This document shows positions 29,301 to 44,300 of a DNA stretch of 64,000 bases, in pieces. The translations under genes and the position numbers were made by a program. The stretch comes from Sialis fuliginosa. Taxonomy: Eukaryota > Arthropoda > Insecta > Megaloptera > Sialidae. The stretch lies in assembly GCA_961205875.1 (NCBI GenBank), contig OY540822.1, positions 16,556,501 through 16,620,500 of the forward strand. The letters run 5' to 3'. Under the pieces are notes generated by a model. It did no database searches. It saw only the letters and a list, made by a program, of their open reading frames with translations, and had not been told where the DNA came from. The number at the start of each line of letters is the position of its first letter. Position 1 is the stretch's first letter.

Positions 29301-32300
29301 AAGAAAATTTCCTATTAGAAAGATACTTCCGGTACATATTTAGATAATATTTCAGGAATTCAGGAGGGAGAGTCGTAATAACTCGAAACCAAAATGTCAT
29401 TTTCCTCGTTTATCTAAAAAATTTACAATACAACTTTCAAAAAATTTTAATTTCAACAAAAGGGGGGCTAACTTCACACAGGCAATTTTTTTTTCGTAAT
29501 TTTCATGAACTCGTTTTGCAAATAAAACAAGTACCTCTTTATTAAATCAATTTAATTACCAAACTTTTGTTTTTTATGTTTTTTTCTCTATTACACTAAT
29601 AGTTAGTTGAAATGTCCACCATTGAACACCCATTGGCCGATTGTTATGAAATTAAGCTGTTTATTTGTAATTTAGTACAAGAGCCCAACACTGGGGTATT
29701 GTCCAAAACTGGTGTCAGTAAACTGGTATAAGTATATTGTTTTGTTTTGTTTCTTACCTACAACGTGTCCTCCAGTGGTCGGTAAAGGTATTGATGTTAA
29801 TTCTATAGGTCTGTATGTCGTCTGATGTATAGAATTACGTTGACTTGTAGTTGTGGTACTGCTGGTTTGATGATGGATCCTTTGAACAGAGTCTGATTGT
29901 GTTTGGTGTACGTCTGTCACTTGTTTTTCAATTGAATGTACTTCTTCGTCGGCCTGTAACAAAAATATCAATTAATTTCATTTCAAAACTCGACTAATAT
30001 ATTCTAGCGACGCCTATGAACAATACTAGATATAAACAAGAATGATCAACCAGTTGCGAATTTTTTAAACTAGATATACATAATATTAACTTTTTCCTCT
30101 ATACGTATTTTTTAAATATTTGCAATGAAATTCGTTAAAATTATTTTTTTTTGGGGGGGGGGGGAGAACATTTCATATTGCTCTTGAATAATAATAAAAA
30201 AACACAAACACAGAAACCGAGATCTATATCAAAAGCTTGAAAGAAAAAAACATGTTTAATATTTACCAGAGCCTCCACCATCAAATATCAGAGACTATAT
30301 TATTACTTAAATACAATAATTAAACTAACAATAAAATCTTGAAATTAGTTATAGTTGACCGCGAAAGCCTTACGCTAAGTACTGATATTTTTAATTAAGT
30401 GTTTTTCAATTGAGTTAAAATTTTAAGGTGAAAATTCAAACTTTAATGACAGACATTAATTATCAAAGACTTGGTTTATTTATAGCAAGCACACTCGCGG
30501 TACACCCGCAAATATTTGACAGATTAGTAGACAGGTGGGCAACACTCTCACACACTCACACACTCACACACTCGCACACACACACACCTTGTCGTATAAC
30601 GGCTATTTGAACACCAAGAAGTATAAAAAATAGCGTGAATTTAAGTCGCGAGGGAAAACTACTCGTTGAAAATTAATGTAAATTAATTACATTGAACACA
30701 TTGACTCAATATTATAATTATAAGTGAAACGGAAACTACATTTTGGAATATTGCGTGTATTTTCGATTTTCTTAGTTTTTACAATTTTTGTTTTGTCGAA
30801 AACTACTGAAAAAAAATATATGAAAAATGTTCATATTTACTTTGTTTAGAGTTAATTAACCGATATCTAAATAAACGTGAGCGAAAAAAAAATAAGGTAC
30901 TGGCACCAGTATATTTTCCATTAGAGGCCTGTTTCACTTTTTCCCAAATTAGAGGTTAAAAATTAAACACACTTTTTTGATTTTTTAAAATGGTTATTCA
31001 TAAGCGCATCTAGTAGAAAAAATTAAAGTATGAATTTGTATCGTTAACTGTCAAAAAACATTTGTATTTTGTTTCACTTTTACCCCAGTTGACCCTACTT
31101 GTTTTATTAGTAACATTTACAAAAAAAACAGTATACCTTTACTGCCTCTTAAAGCGCCCAGTATAATTATTAATGGTAGAAAATTTATCATTTGAATATA
31201 GTGAGTTAAAAAAGATACAATGCGGAAAGAATATGTTATGATCATCTTTATGAAATGTTCGTTAATTTTGTTGATATCTTGTTAGGAAAGCATGAAAAAT
31301 GCGTTCGTTTAAAGTTTCACTAGGTATTTGAAAAGTAGCTTATTATTTTTGTTTATTTGCCAAAAGTGAGTTTTTACAGTTAATTTGCAATGTCGACTAA
31401 CATTTTCAAATCTTTAAATAACTAATATATTGTCAATCAACTAACACATAATTAATTATTATGTCAGTTATACTTGTTATCATTCTCAGAGCCTGATAAA
31501 GGAAAAATTCAACACGGGTTAATTTCAAATAACTGATGTTTAAAATTCAAAATAGAAAATATTTATGTTAATAATTTATTATGTCGACGCCTATGACATT
31601 AAGTATGGCATTTGTCATCTACAGCTTATATTATGTCAAAAATATAATAAATATTCAAGAGAATTGAAAGAAATCATAACACATACTAAATTAGAGAAAT
31701 ATATTGTTTAATTTATTAAATAAATTATCATTTGTCGATTCAAATAAAGTGGTTTCTGTTTACGATATGATTTATAATTGATTCTGTGATGATTCATTAC
31801 TATTTTACGGTCTATTTATACTTAAGTAGGTACCTATTATATTTCATATGGTCTATATATTTTACAGTAGATTCTAAATTACTATTATTTATATTTTTAT
31901 ATATTTTTCTACTCATCTACTTTGTAGCAAAGATGCCAATGACCGAAATATATATAAATATTGACTGATAAAAATAGCATATGTAAACAATCATTAACAT
32001 TTTAAAATATGTAGAACAAATATTTCAGTAAAGAAAAATTATATTTCTTTGTGTTATAAGAAAAATAATTTATCATGCATACAAAATTAATTATAATTTG
32101 TACAAATACATATTCTTTTTACGAAAATCAAGAGTAGCACATTTCAAAAAAACAGTGAAAATAAAAAATTACAGAGATCATTGAATGTAAATTTGAAATT
32201 GATCAGAGATAAATGTGTTATGTAATAGGATATTAAAGTAAATGTGTTAAATTTGGCACGTTGATGTGGTATTTTGTTAACATAATGATGTCGAACAATT

Positions 32301-35300
32301 GTTTGGCAAAACAATTTGTTCAAGTTTTACAAATATCTTAGGTATTTTTTATATACATATTTTGCATTCATACCTAAGGCACTGGCACCAGTCTTGGTCG
32401 CTTTAAGAGCATGTTTACTAATAAAACAAGTGCCTCTTTATTAAATCAATTCAATTACCAAACTCTGCTAATATAGTTTGTTTTTGGATAAAGTAAACCA
32501 AGTAATGAGCACCCAGTGATGGACACTTGTTAATGATAAAGAATGGTATATCAATAAATATTTGTAATTTAGTACATTTAACTAAACAAGAGTCCAACAC
32601 TAGGGTATGATCCAAGACTGGTACCTACATATTTGTAAATTATGAAAATTGCTTTAGAATGTGACATTGGACAATCGGTTTGTATTTAGAATCAATTTGA
32701 TGTATGTAAGTATAATTTTTACATGGACAATTTAATAACTTGAGTGTTTTCTTTGTAGATAAAAATAATAATTCACAAAGAAAATGAAATAAATGTGATA
32801 TCTTATTTATTTATTGCGGAAATGTTATCAGTGCCAAATAATGTTTTCAAGGTTTCAGAGAAATGTTCATATTTTATTGTTGACAGAAAAATGTGGTTGC
32901 TATTGTCGGAAAATTAAAATAAACACGCTTTTTATTATTTTATAATTGTAAAAATTAATAACATGTGTAAAATAGTATTTTTTAATAGTTTTATATACGA
33001 ATATAACCAGGGAGTAGATTTCAGTATAATAGGGCATATAGAATAAACTATAGTAATCCCTCCATTTACGCGTTGTTTTCATGGAACGAATTCACCGCTT
33101 AAATTGAGGATTGGTGTATTTTATTAATTTCTATTATTTTTATAGCATACCAATTTGAAAAAAATAGTTATAATAATAATTAACATTTAGTACATTTCAT
33201 GTATTTTCTAATAAAATTTTCAATCTACAATAATATTTAGAAAATCGGCATATTGCCAATATTAAGTAAAAATATATTGAAATCACGCTGGAAATAAAAA
33301 CAGTGGCGTATCGGAAATATATTATTTTACTGAAATCTATTTAGTCATTTAGAAGTCAAAAATTTGTTATCATAAATAGACACTTACAAATAAATTAAAA
33401 TTAAACAATTTTTGTTTATATGAAAATTACTAGATTCGAATGAAATGCAGTTTTTTGATAACATAATTATATTAATCAAAACTGTAAATGTACCACTGTA
33501 CTATGAAATATTCGTACAACAAAAACGTTTACAAAGTTTCAGTTTATTTTTCTAATCAGAAAAATATACAATGAAAACAGTTCATGTTAGTTATTTTTAA
33601 AAACCACCTGACTTCTTTCATTGTAATTACACAAAATCTTATTTTACGATACAAATAATTGATTTATTTTTCAAATAATTTTGACAATATCGAAAATGAA
33701 TTTACGTCACTCGGCCAGATTTACACTTAAAACAAAAATAACTTGTGACATTTATTCAAAATATATAACATGTTAGTAAAAGAAACTTATTTAATTATAT
33801 ATATAAACAACATCAATTATAATTTTACGTGAGTATTCAAAATATAAACTGTATATACTTTAAATATTATTTTTTATGAAAAATATACATATTTTGATTT
33901 TTTACAATAATTTAAAACGTTGTTAGTAAGTCCAAACCTATAGAATCAGTAACTATATAACAAAGATAATAATTAAATGAAAATTTTAATGTTCTATTAA
34001 CAAATTGGAGTATTTTCAAAAAGTAACAATTTGTTTGTTGAAAGAATTTATTTATATTTGAAAATGTGTTTGAGCTGCTTAAAAAAGAAATAATTATATA
34101 TTATTAGTAACAAAATTTATAAATAAATAACATTTTATTTAACAAAGAAAAAACTAAATTCATTGACAACAAAATAGTAGAAAACAAAACACAAAAAATA
34201 ATTGGCAATGTTATTATGTTGTTCTATCTATTGAATGGGCTTTAACAAATCTACTATCACATATTTTGGCTTCGAAAACAAATTACACTCAATTGACTTT
34301 GTTGAGATATTGTTTAGAGTATAACATATTTATTTAATAGTTTTATCGTTAGAATTTGGCATGGTCTATCTAAGATATTTATTACATTTCAAATTATGCA
34401 TTTTTTGACAAATAAATTAATAAATATTAATATTTAAATATCGCATCGTCTTGGAAATATATGTATATATATATATAATATGTATATAAAACATAAAAAA
34501 CATAGAAAACCAGAAAGTAAAAATAGATCTGATGACAAAATTACCAGTCACATATTTTTGATGCTAGAAAGAAAAAATATACATAAAATTTGTACGAACT
34601 AAACCAAGATAAAAAAGTTGACTTCAAACTTTCAGGACCCGGTCATATCAATCCTGAATTAATTAATTATTAATATTTTATTATTGATTATTTAAAAAAA
34701 CTAATACTATAATTTTTTTGAATCTTTTAAATAATAATGAAAGTAAGTAATCAATTTATAAAATATTAAAAATAAATTTTCTTAATATACGAAACGTGAT
34801 ATGCAGTAAAAAAATTAAGTTACTATTTTTAGATTCTATAAAATTTCCAAATTATTAAAAACGTAAGAAAAATTTAAAAAATTGAGCAGGAAAATGACAA
34901 TATGTATTTTAAATACACAATTAAATTGAAATAAAATAAAAGAAATACTATTAAAATAATAGATATTTAATAAATGAATAGTGATCTTTGGTTATAGCAA
35001 GCAATAGATATGATACAGTCTAACATCGTATAAATGTAACCCTACCTTCGACAAGTATCCTACAATGATGTAGAAGACACAATACAATTTTAACAGACTG
35101 ATTCTGGTTCAGACTTAAAACTAATATCTACCTATCTGAAAAGCTCCCGCCTAGAGCTTTCACTCGGAGTGGAAATGGCAAATAGCGTGTCACGTGTGGT
35201 AGAAAGAGACAAAAAACACTTAAATACGTCTTTGATAAATTACACTCTTCAAGCTTGTTATAATGGTATCAATCATTGTTATAGAGTGATAATTACCATT

Positions 35301-38300
35301 GAAATTTTTATGTTTTTTGCTCGTTATTCAAAATTAGCAATCAACTTCAAAAGTCATTCAAAATCAATCCAAAATATTTTTATTTTACTTTATATCAGGG
35401 GTGACCACCCAGTTTTTTCTTAAAAATTTACATAACATTTAAAATAAATGTACAATTTTAACAATTAAGGAATTATTAATAATAATAAAATGGTCGTATA
35501 TAAATAAATTAATTCAATTACAGTAGGGTCTCTTTTTACACAGCAGATACGTTCCACAATAAATACATTACATTGTAAAATTAGGAATACGTTCAATCTT
35601 TTTCTAAAACCGTATTAAACTAAATCAATCAATTAAAATAGGCTGGAAATCGCGTAAAAAAATATAAAGAAAATCTGAAAGAAACTGATATAAAAACTAA
35701 AATAAAATAAGTTTTTTTTTATCGTTGTCGCACAGCGGCGAGCAACGTAAAACGGTTGGCGGGCACCATGGTGCCCACGGGCATAAGATTGGGGACCTCT
35801 GGATTAATAGATTACAAAGTAATCAAAAAATATATAATTTGCATGTGGTTAAAACAATATTTTAAATGTTTTTTTAATTCTGTGATAAAATCAATTTAAA
35901 AAAAAATCCTCACAACTTATTCTAAAAATAATTTATTTGATATTGGTCACCCCTAATCTATATAAATAATCATTAAATAACGTATGTGTGTTTTTAGAAA
36001 AAAAAATCGAAAATCTGAGAAATGTTGTCAAGCGAAAAATAAAAAAAAATTAACAATTAGTAAAATTAAATTAGCATACGTAGATCAAAAATATATATGT
36101 ATATGATACATATTATATGCATGTGAGAATATGTATATGTATAAATATTTATATGTTATGTATTCGGAAATAATAAATATTTATTGTATATATATTTTAT
36201 GATAAAGTGATCAAACTTTTTCTAGATAAAATATTTATGTTATTTCTAAAATATATTAAACTATCCCTCATATTTTTAGAACAACTCTTATAAACAAATG
36301 AAAATATAATAAGTATCGTTTCGAATGATGAAACATTTTCAAATGTACAAATCAATTATACTTTTAAATTAAACAATTATTATTAAAATAATAAATTATA
36401 GTCTATTGCAAAAATGGGATTTGAAATTTATATAATTTGTTGAAATTTAATTAAAAACACACATACAGGAAGAAACGTTGACTTAAACCTAGAAATCTTT
36501 GTTTTTAATCGAGTTAAAAAAGAGAAGATTGTCAATTCGAAAAAATAAGGAAAAAATAAAAAAACTTTTTAAGAAAAAAATTAAAAAAATAAATTTAATT
36601 TTATATACTTTTCAGTTTAAAAAAAAAATTAAAGTTTTCTATCTACAAATATTGGCGTTGTCACGAAATAAAAATAATATAAAATATCCAAATTATCAAT
36701 TAAATAAAATAATATTTAGTACAATTGTCTATTTTAATTTTTGAAGAACTGAAAGAAAAGATCTTTGCCAAAAGTTGAAGCCTTTCAAATTAGCAAAACG
36801 TTGTTTAAACTATATCTTTATAAATGCCAATTTTAAAGAACACTAATCACTAACAACTTGGAACTGGTTGACATTTAATTGTTTTTTTTTCTGAAACTGA
36901 AACTGGCTTTCGCAATTTATTTCAAACAAAATCTGCCGCTTAATTTGTTCTCTTGAAATCAGTGACGGGCCCTATACATTTTTATTTGACAAAGTTATAT
37001 TTCATTTCGTAAAATCATAAATTTAATATTGATTCTTAAAATAAAACTATCATATACGAAATTTATAGAACACGTAAATTGTAATTAATTTAATTTACTT
37101 AAATGCATTTAATCTAATTTCTTCTGCATTAAATATTGACAATTTTAATTTTTTTCAATCGAAATATATTTTTTTTGTATGTTCGTGCATAACTGCACCG
37201 ATTTTGACGATGTTTTGTTTATTTCAAAGAGTATACTCCTGAAATGATCCCATATAAGTTTCAACAGAATCTGACCGGTCTTCAAAGATGAGAAAAAATA
37301 AAAAAAATGTGTAAGAAAAAAATTAAACTAACCTAAAAAAATAAATCTGAAAGTTTAGAAACTTTAAGAAAAAAATAAAACCGACTTCAAAACTGTTAAA
37401 TTCAATTATTACATTTTTTTTAAAGTCGGTTTTATTTTTTTTGTTATAATTTAAAAAATTGAATTAACTGAAATGTCTTTTTATTTCCGAATAGTTTTTA
37501 TTTGAAGGAATATTTTCAATATAAAAAAGCTAAATATTTAGAATTTTGTTGGTTTTGAAATAAAATCATCGGGTATATTTATTTTTTGATGTTCTATGTC
37601 GTCGACTTCAGAATTATTTAAATAATAAGTAGAAAGTTGAAAAGTCGTATCGTATTACCGTCAATTTCAGCCAACGTTACTGTTGCATGTTGTTTAATAG
37701 AAGGAAGATATTTATAAATAGCATCTAAAAAAATATAATCACCCATAAATACTGAAGCGAACTCGGCTGAGAGCTGTGCGGCGTCGTGACAGCGTGGGCG
37801 TCGAAACGCCGGGCTCTTCGTGCGCCCCCCCCCCCCCTCCCCCACACACTCCCCCGTACTGTATGCTCGACACGGACGTGTCGCTTACGAGAAATATTAT
37901 CAAGTCGCGGTTCTTACTAACTTCATGACCGAACGTAAAAATAGTACAAACTCGATCAAAATATTAATACCGATTCAAAATCTCGTTGTTCCTCTATCGT
38001 CAAAAAATACAAAAAAATTATATCAATTCTGAAAGTCCCCATACTTTTCTGACCAAATGTTCTATATTCTTTAAAGCTTTCGTAAATTTTACTAATGCTT
38101 TTGTATCTATTAAAATAGGATAACATTTCGTAATTTTTTAAAAACTAAACATAATATTATCTAGGCTAGTTCCAGATTATCGTAGATTTATAAAATACCA
38201 GAATTTCCTATAATTAAATCACTATCACAATACATTTATACAGTAGAGTATCTTTTTATGCGGTAGATACGTTCTACAGCAAACCGCATATAAAAAAAAT

Positions 38301-41300
38301 CACAGCTTACATATATTGTAAAATTAGGGATACGTTCCCAATTAAAATAGGCTGAAATCGCTGAAACTATAGTTATAGACTAAAAAAGTTGATATGATTT
38401 TGATTTTTTACTTACAGTAAACGTATAAAATCCACCTGGAACAGGCTGACCACCGAATTTGATGTTGATTGTATATTCCCCAGCATCTTTAACTTTGTAG
38501 TATATACTAACTGTACCATCGTGATTGTCTTCGATATCCAGATCCAAATCACTGTAAAAAAGATTACAATATAAGTACTCGTATGTAGTAATATCTATAA
38601 TAAATCCAATATTTCCTTAGAAAAGTAACAAAAAAGTTATTTATACTATTTTCTCATCAACTCAAGTACATCTTTATTAAATCAATGTAGTTAACAAAGT
38701 GATTGACACTTGCTAATGATTATAGATGCTATGATAATACAATAATTAATAAATAGATTACACTAATAATTAGTTTAATTGTTCACCATTTTGACACCCA
38801 TTCAGTGGCGTAGATAGCTTTTTACGATGATATTTGTATGACGAGTTGCAGGAAATTTCACTAAAAAATTTCGAATTTTTGATTACGTTAAAAGTATGTT
38901 TATTGTATAGAAAATGACGTGAAAAGTTGTTTGTTTCAAACCGCAGGTCTGTATCTCAAACCGTTCTCGAGATATAGCCTCTCAAAGTTTTAGTTTTTTC
39001 AAAATTTTGGAGAAAAAAGGCCATAACTTTTGAACGCGTGGTCGGAATTGATTTTAGTTGACGGATTTGAAATCAGCGTGTCAAAATCTATATAATGACA
39101 TGTATAATACTTTAAAATCCAATAAAAAAATTTTGGCTAAAAATCGACATTTTTTTAAGGTATACCCCTTTGAATTTTTTCGATTTTTCGCGAAATTTTT
39201 TTTTTCGAGTTTTAAGGTATTATATATGCCATTATATAGATTTTGACACGCTGATTCCAAATCCGCCAACTAAAATCAATTCCGACCACGCGTTCAAAAG
39301 TTATGGCCTTTTTTCTCCAAAAATTTGAAAAAACTAAAACTTTGAGAGGCTATATCTCGAGAACGGTTTGAGATACAGACCTGCGGTTTGAAACAAACAA
39401 CTTTTCACGTCATTTTCTATACAATAAACATACTTTTAACGAAATAAAAAATTCGAAATTTTTTAGTGAAATTTCCTGCAGTGAACTTCAACTCGTCATA
39501 CAAATATCGACTAAAATACAAGAAAATAAGACGTAGAGGTATTATAGTTTTATAACTGAGCTTGTAAATTAATATTAAATGCTATTTTTGATTAAAATGT
39601 TTGAGTTGCGCATAAATACGAATATTCTAATAATATTTTTAAATTATTTATTAACTGAAAACACAGATGTGTATTAATTCACCCATAAAGTAAGGGAAGC
39701 ACGGCTTCCCCGCTTTCATGGACGCTTCACTGATATAGAAGTATATAACTAGTAGATGCATTTATTTGTATGTTAAAAAATTAAAAAAAAAAAATTCTGC
39801 AACCTAAAAATTACCCTCCTCGGTCCGAGACTGCCCCGCCGGAGCATTTTAGAAATCTGGCAACTAAATTCGTGTAGTATTATAAATTCTTTTGATCAAC
39901 TTATAATTTTCGTAGACTCATAGGGGGGGATTGATCCCCTTGACCCCCCCCCCCTATCTACGCCACTGCACCCATTGGCCGATTGTCATCAAATTAAGCT
40001 GTTTTAGAATTAAGTGTCTATAGATTATGATTCAGTAATGGCAGTAATTAAATCGTCACCTGAATATTTGTTTGTTACAAGTCCATAAAATTACTTGTGT
40101 GATAAACGAACTTTGAAAGTTTGTACAGCAAATATTTATAGATAAACGGACTTAATATAAACAATTATTGGTGATATGAAACCCAACCTTACTTTTTGTT
40201 ACTATTTGAATAAGATGTTATTAAAAAATAATTTTCTCTCAATATTTTTCAAAAGTGGACAAATATTCAGGCGACGAAATATCAACAAATATTTATAAAA
40301 CAAGTGTCCATAACTGGGGTATTGTCAAGACCGTTGCTAGTACCTTATCATTCAATGTTTAAAATTAAATTGAACATTCTTTTAACCACATAAATATAAA
40401 AGAAACTCCGAAATATTTGGCAAAGAAAATTATTGGGTTCAAAAGACAATTCTGTATTTAAAAAATAGTCTGTTATTGGCTTCTATTCTGATAGTATGTT
40501 TGTTTACATGCGTATAAATGAAGAAAACATAAAAAGAAAACTGTTCCCCATTTATGTTTATTTTATTGTTTGTTAAATTCGCAAAAACATTGCCAAATAT
40601 TAAGAATTATGACATACATATAATTTGGCGTAACATTGTCAACAATACTTTGTTGATTTTTTTACAGAAATATTTATATTATTAGTTCAAAGGTTTTTGA
40701 ACTGTTTCGAATATTTAATTGCGTTTCAGTTTTTTATAAAGTGGAAACTACAATAATAAAAAAATCATTCTACTTATTAGTAGATTGATTACAAAATTAT
40801 ATTCTTATACCCATTTATCAAATTTTTTTTCTTTAATTTGTACGAATAATGCTGGCTTCTTAAATATTTATTTAATATTCAAATATGAATATAAAAAAAT
40901 AATTTGGCAAATGAAAGAATGCGATAATTTTGTATGTTTTACTGTTTCTTTACGTCATACGTATTTGTTTTTTACCCATACTATAAATTTATTATTCTAA
41001 AAACTGCATTAACTTTCTTTAACTGACTAACTACATATATTGTAAATGTAAATTTTTTTGGCTTAGTTTTGATTCCATTTCGTATTTTCTTGTATTGGAG
41101 TTGATATTTCAATGACAAAATTACCCAAAAATTTGTATTTTTAGATTTACTTATTTTATATAAAATGACGTGAAAAGTTGAAATTTTCAAATCGCAGGTC
41201 TCGATCTTAACCGTTCTGGAGATACAGCCTCTCAAAATTGTAGTATTTATAAAATTTTGGAGAAAAATCGCCGTAACTTTTGAACGGGTGGTCGGATTTA

Positions 41301-44300
41301 TAAAAATCTATATAAAAGCATACTTTTAGCGAAATATAAAATAAAATTAATTTACTAATTTTCACTATTTTTCATTGAAATATCCGAATGTCCATAGGAA
41401 ATTTGATAAGTACAATTTCTATGAATGAAAACTGTATAAATAGATAAATATTGTAATATGTATCCGCATATTTTACCTTTCCATAAATAAAACACTTGTT
41501 ATTTTGAAATAATAGCTCAGTACTCATAAATTATAACTTATATTTAATTCCAAAAAGAATATTATGATTATGTAAATTGGCTACGTATTCAAAATGTGTT
41601 CAGTATTCATAAGCGCCCACAGAATAAAATTTGGGAAAAATAAAATAAAATACAGTAGGGTCTCTTTTTATGCGGTAGATACGTTCCATACAAAACTGTA
41701 TATAAAAAATCGCACAAAAAAAATTGCTTACATTTTATTTTATTTGTAAAACCGCGGAAAACCAAATCAACCAGTTCAAATTGAAAAGTAACAATATTTA
41801 TCGTAACTATCTGAAAATACAACTCGACATCTTTTTAAACGAACATTTTAATAATAACAAAACATTTATATGTAGTCAGTTTTGATTTGATACATAAAAC
41901 GAGGAATCCCTGAATTTACATGAAAATAGCACATTGTCATATACCTACTAGGTACTACTTAATAATTATTAACATGATTTAATCGAAGACAACTGAAAAT
42001 AATAGCAATTATCGTTAGAGCAATTAAATAGAATGTATCTTGTAATCGAGCGTTGACGACAATGCGATAATTGTTTGAAATGGATGTGTGCCAAATATTG
42101 CAATTATTTCATTGTTTTAATATCAAAAGAGAATTGTGAAATTGTGAAATTGCAGTAACACTAACTGTAGGTGTAGCTACCGACATTCTCATATTTTGTA
42201 GAATAAATCAAGGTACTGTACCTATATAATATATATAATAATAAATACAGGGGTTCACAAATACGAGTAATATTTGAATAATTACAAGCTTTCCTCCACA
42301 AAGTTGTGTCCTATCTTTATTTATAGGAGACATGTATTTTCGCTTCAATGATTCACCCAACAAAAATCCACAGGAAAACATAATTTCTATGCATGCAAGG
42401 TCGAAATCTAATTATGTATATACACATGCATTTTTTACATTAAAAAATATATTGGACACCACATTATTTTGTTATTCACACTATCTTTTAATTTATAATT
42501 CCAGAGTACTATGTCGCTAAACAGGAAAATAATAATTATAATTTATATAAAAAATAACAACGTTTTTAATAAATTATTTGAACCAGATGGAGAAAAGAGT
42601 AAATACAATAAATTGTAAAGATATATTTTATGATAATAATAGATAAATGGTTGGTTTGTGCTATTAGACGTTGATCTATTTCCTCTTGGCAGCTAAATGC
42701 TCAATCTATATAGTATTTTGCTACCAAAATCTGTTAAAAAATGAGTTATTTAATACAAATGTATTCTTTCATTTTTCACTTGAGTAACATCATTAAATAA
42801 CTATAAATTTTAAACTAAAAATCAATTCAAACAAAATGTACTTTATGTAGTTGTTTATAAATATGTCAGAATAGATTATTAATATAATACAATTTGTCAG
42901 TGTAATCTGTTATTATTCGAATGAATATCTTTTATAGCTTTGTCAAATAAATGGAAACCATAACTTTGTAAAAATATATAGCTCAACATTTATGTTAGCT
43001 ATAAATGAAAATGCCGCATAAAAATGTCAATATGCTTAAATTATTAGTCATTTCTGTTTCTTTAATGAAAATAGTCACATAGATAAAGAAATATAAATCG
43101 AAAAAGGATTTTTTTCGTAAACTTTGTCAAAGTTCATGCAATTAACTTTGTAATGTAATCGTAATCTAAAAATGCATTTTTTTAAATCGCATAAAATATT
43201 TTTAGGATTAATATATTTTGGATTGAATGTGTAAAAATAAATAAGTGAAAATTGAATCTAAAAAATAAAGAGTTTTTTGTATATTTATTTTGTACAGCAC
43301 TGGTTTTAATATAAAAACGACGTAGCTTTCAACTAAAACAGGTGTTAAAAAGCAGGTGTAGAAAATGATACCCTCAAAATGACAAATTATAAGGCAGAAA
43401 TTCCTTGTAAAATCATATTTCTCTTAATATATTAAATATTTTTTATAAAAATCAGACAGAGCAAGAACTAAACATGGTTATAAGTGTATTTTTTTCTTTC
43501 TCTACCTTCCAGCACACTGATGGTTCAAGATATTTTAATCTATCAAAAAATTAATTTACTTTTTCAATGAATGCTTTTTAAAAAGAAGAAATTATATTAA
43601 ATCATATTAACCGGAAATTTTTTATTTCAGGAATCGTATTAAATATAATTTTTTCTCTCAAAGAAAGACTGTTTGATATTTATCAATTTTTTTAGATTTA
43701 TCTTAAATTTAAGTATTTCACATAAATTAAGTCGCAGATTTTGTTGCACAATAAAATAATTGATATCTTACGTAATATTTATATTTCCAAATTAAAATAA
43801 TAAAGAACTAGCACCAGTCTTGGATCTACTGTACTAAATTACAAATATTTATTGATATTTGATTACTGCCATAATAATCTATAGACACTTAACTCTAAAA
43901 CAACTAAATTAGGTGTCAAAATGGTGGACATTCAGACTAATTATAAGTGTAATCTATTTATTAATTATTATATTATCATAGCATCTGCAACGTATTGTTT
44001 ACAATTTTACCATTATTTAATTTATAACTTTTGTAATCATTAGCAAGTGTCCATTACTGGTTTTACTTTATCAAACAACAAACTATAAATAAAAATAGTA
44101 TACTTTGCTCTTAAAACGGCTAAGAGGTAAAAAATCAAACACTAGGGGCCTGCGGTCATATAGGCCCCCAAATTAAAAAAAAAAATTATTGTTTAAATTT
44201 TAGTTTCGAGTTCTGAAAGTAATCACAAATACTAATGAAAATATAAGAAGATTACAAAAAAAAATCTGATTTTCCGATAATACATTTTATTTTATTTTAT

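Larger units (their letters stand above)
26343..29757. other. Filamin intron between hinge exon and repeat 14
   Basis: Intron of the long form and 5' region of the short form. It holds a possible cassette exon (28598-28686), a purine-rich stretch (27598-27680) and several palindromic elements, listed separately. The rest is AT-rich and empty as far as I can see. Confidence 0.55.
29954..38415. other. Large filamin intron (8.5 kb)
   Basis: AT-rich intron. Recognisable content is limited to simple repeats and mobile-element pieces listed separately: a CACTCA repeat, two copies of the ACTGGCACCAGT family, mariner-like termini, a hAT-like element and a GC-rich island at 37765-37890. The open frames in it are short and AT-driven. 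Confidence 0.6.

Noticed and set aside
36499-36744. Lys/Ile-rich 81-codon plus-strand frame
   Set aside because: It is caused by A-rich intron sequence (AAA, AAT and ATA codons). There are no motifs and no splice context.
39058-39269. Open frames of about 62 codons on both strands, with near copies at 51837-52048
   Set aside because: They are mirror translations of the two arms of one hairpin element. The near-identical proteins on opposite strands come from the palindrome, not from genes.
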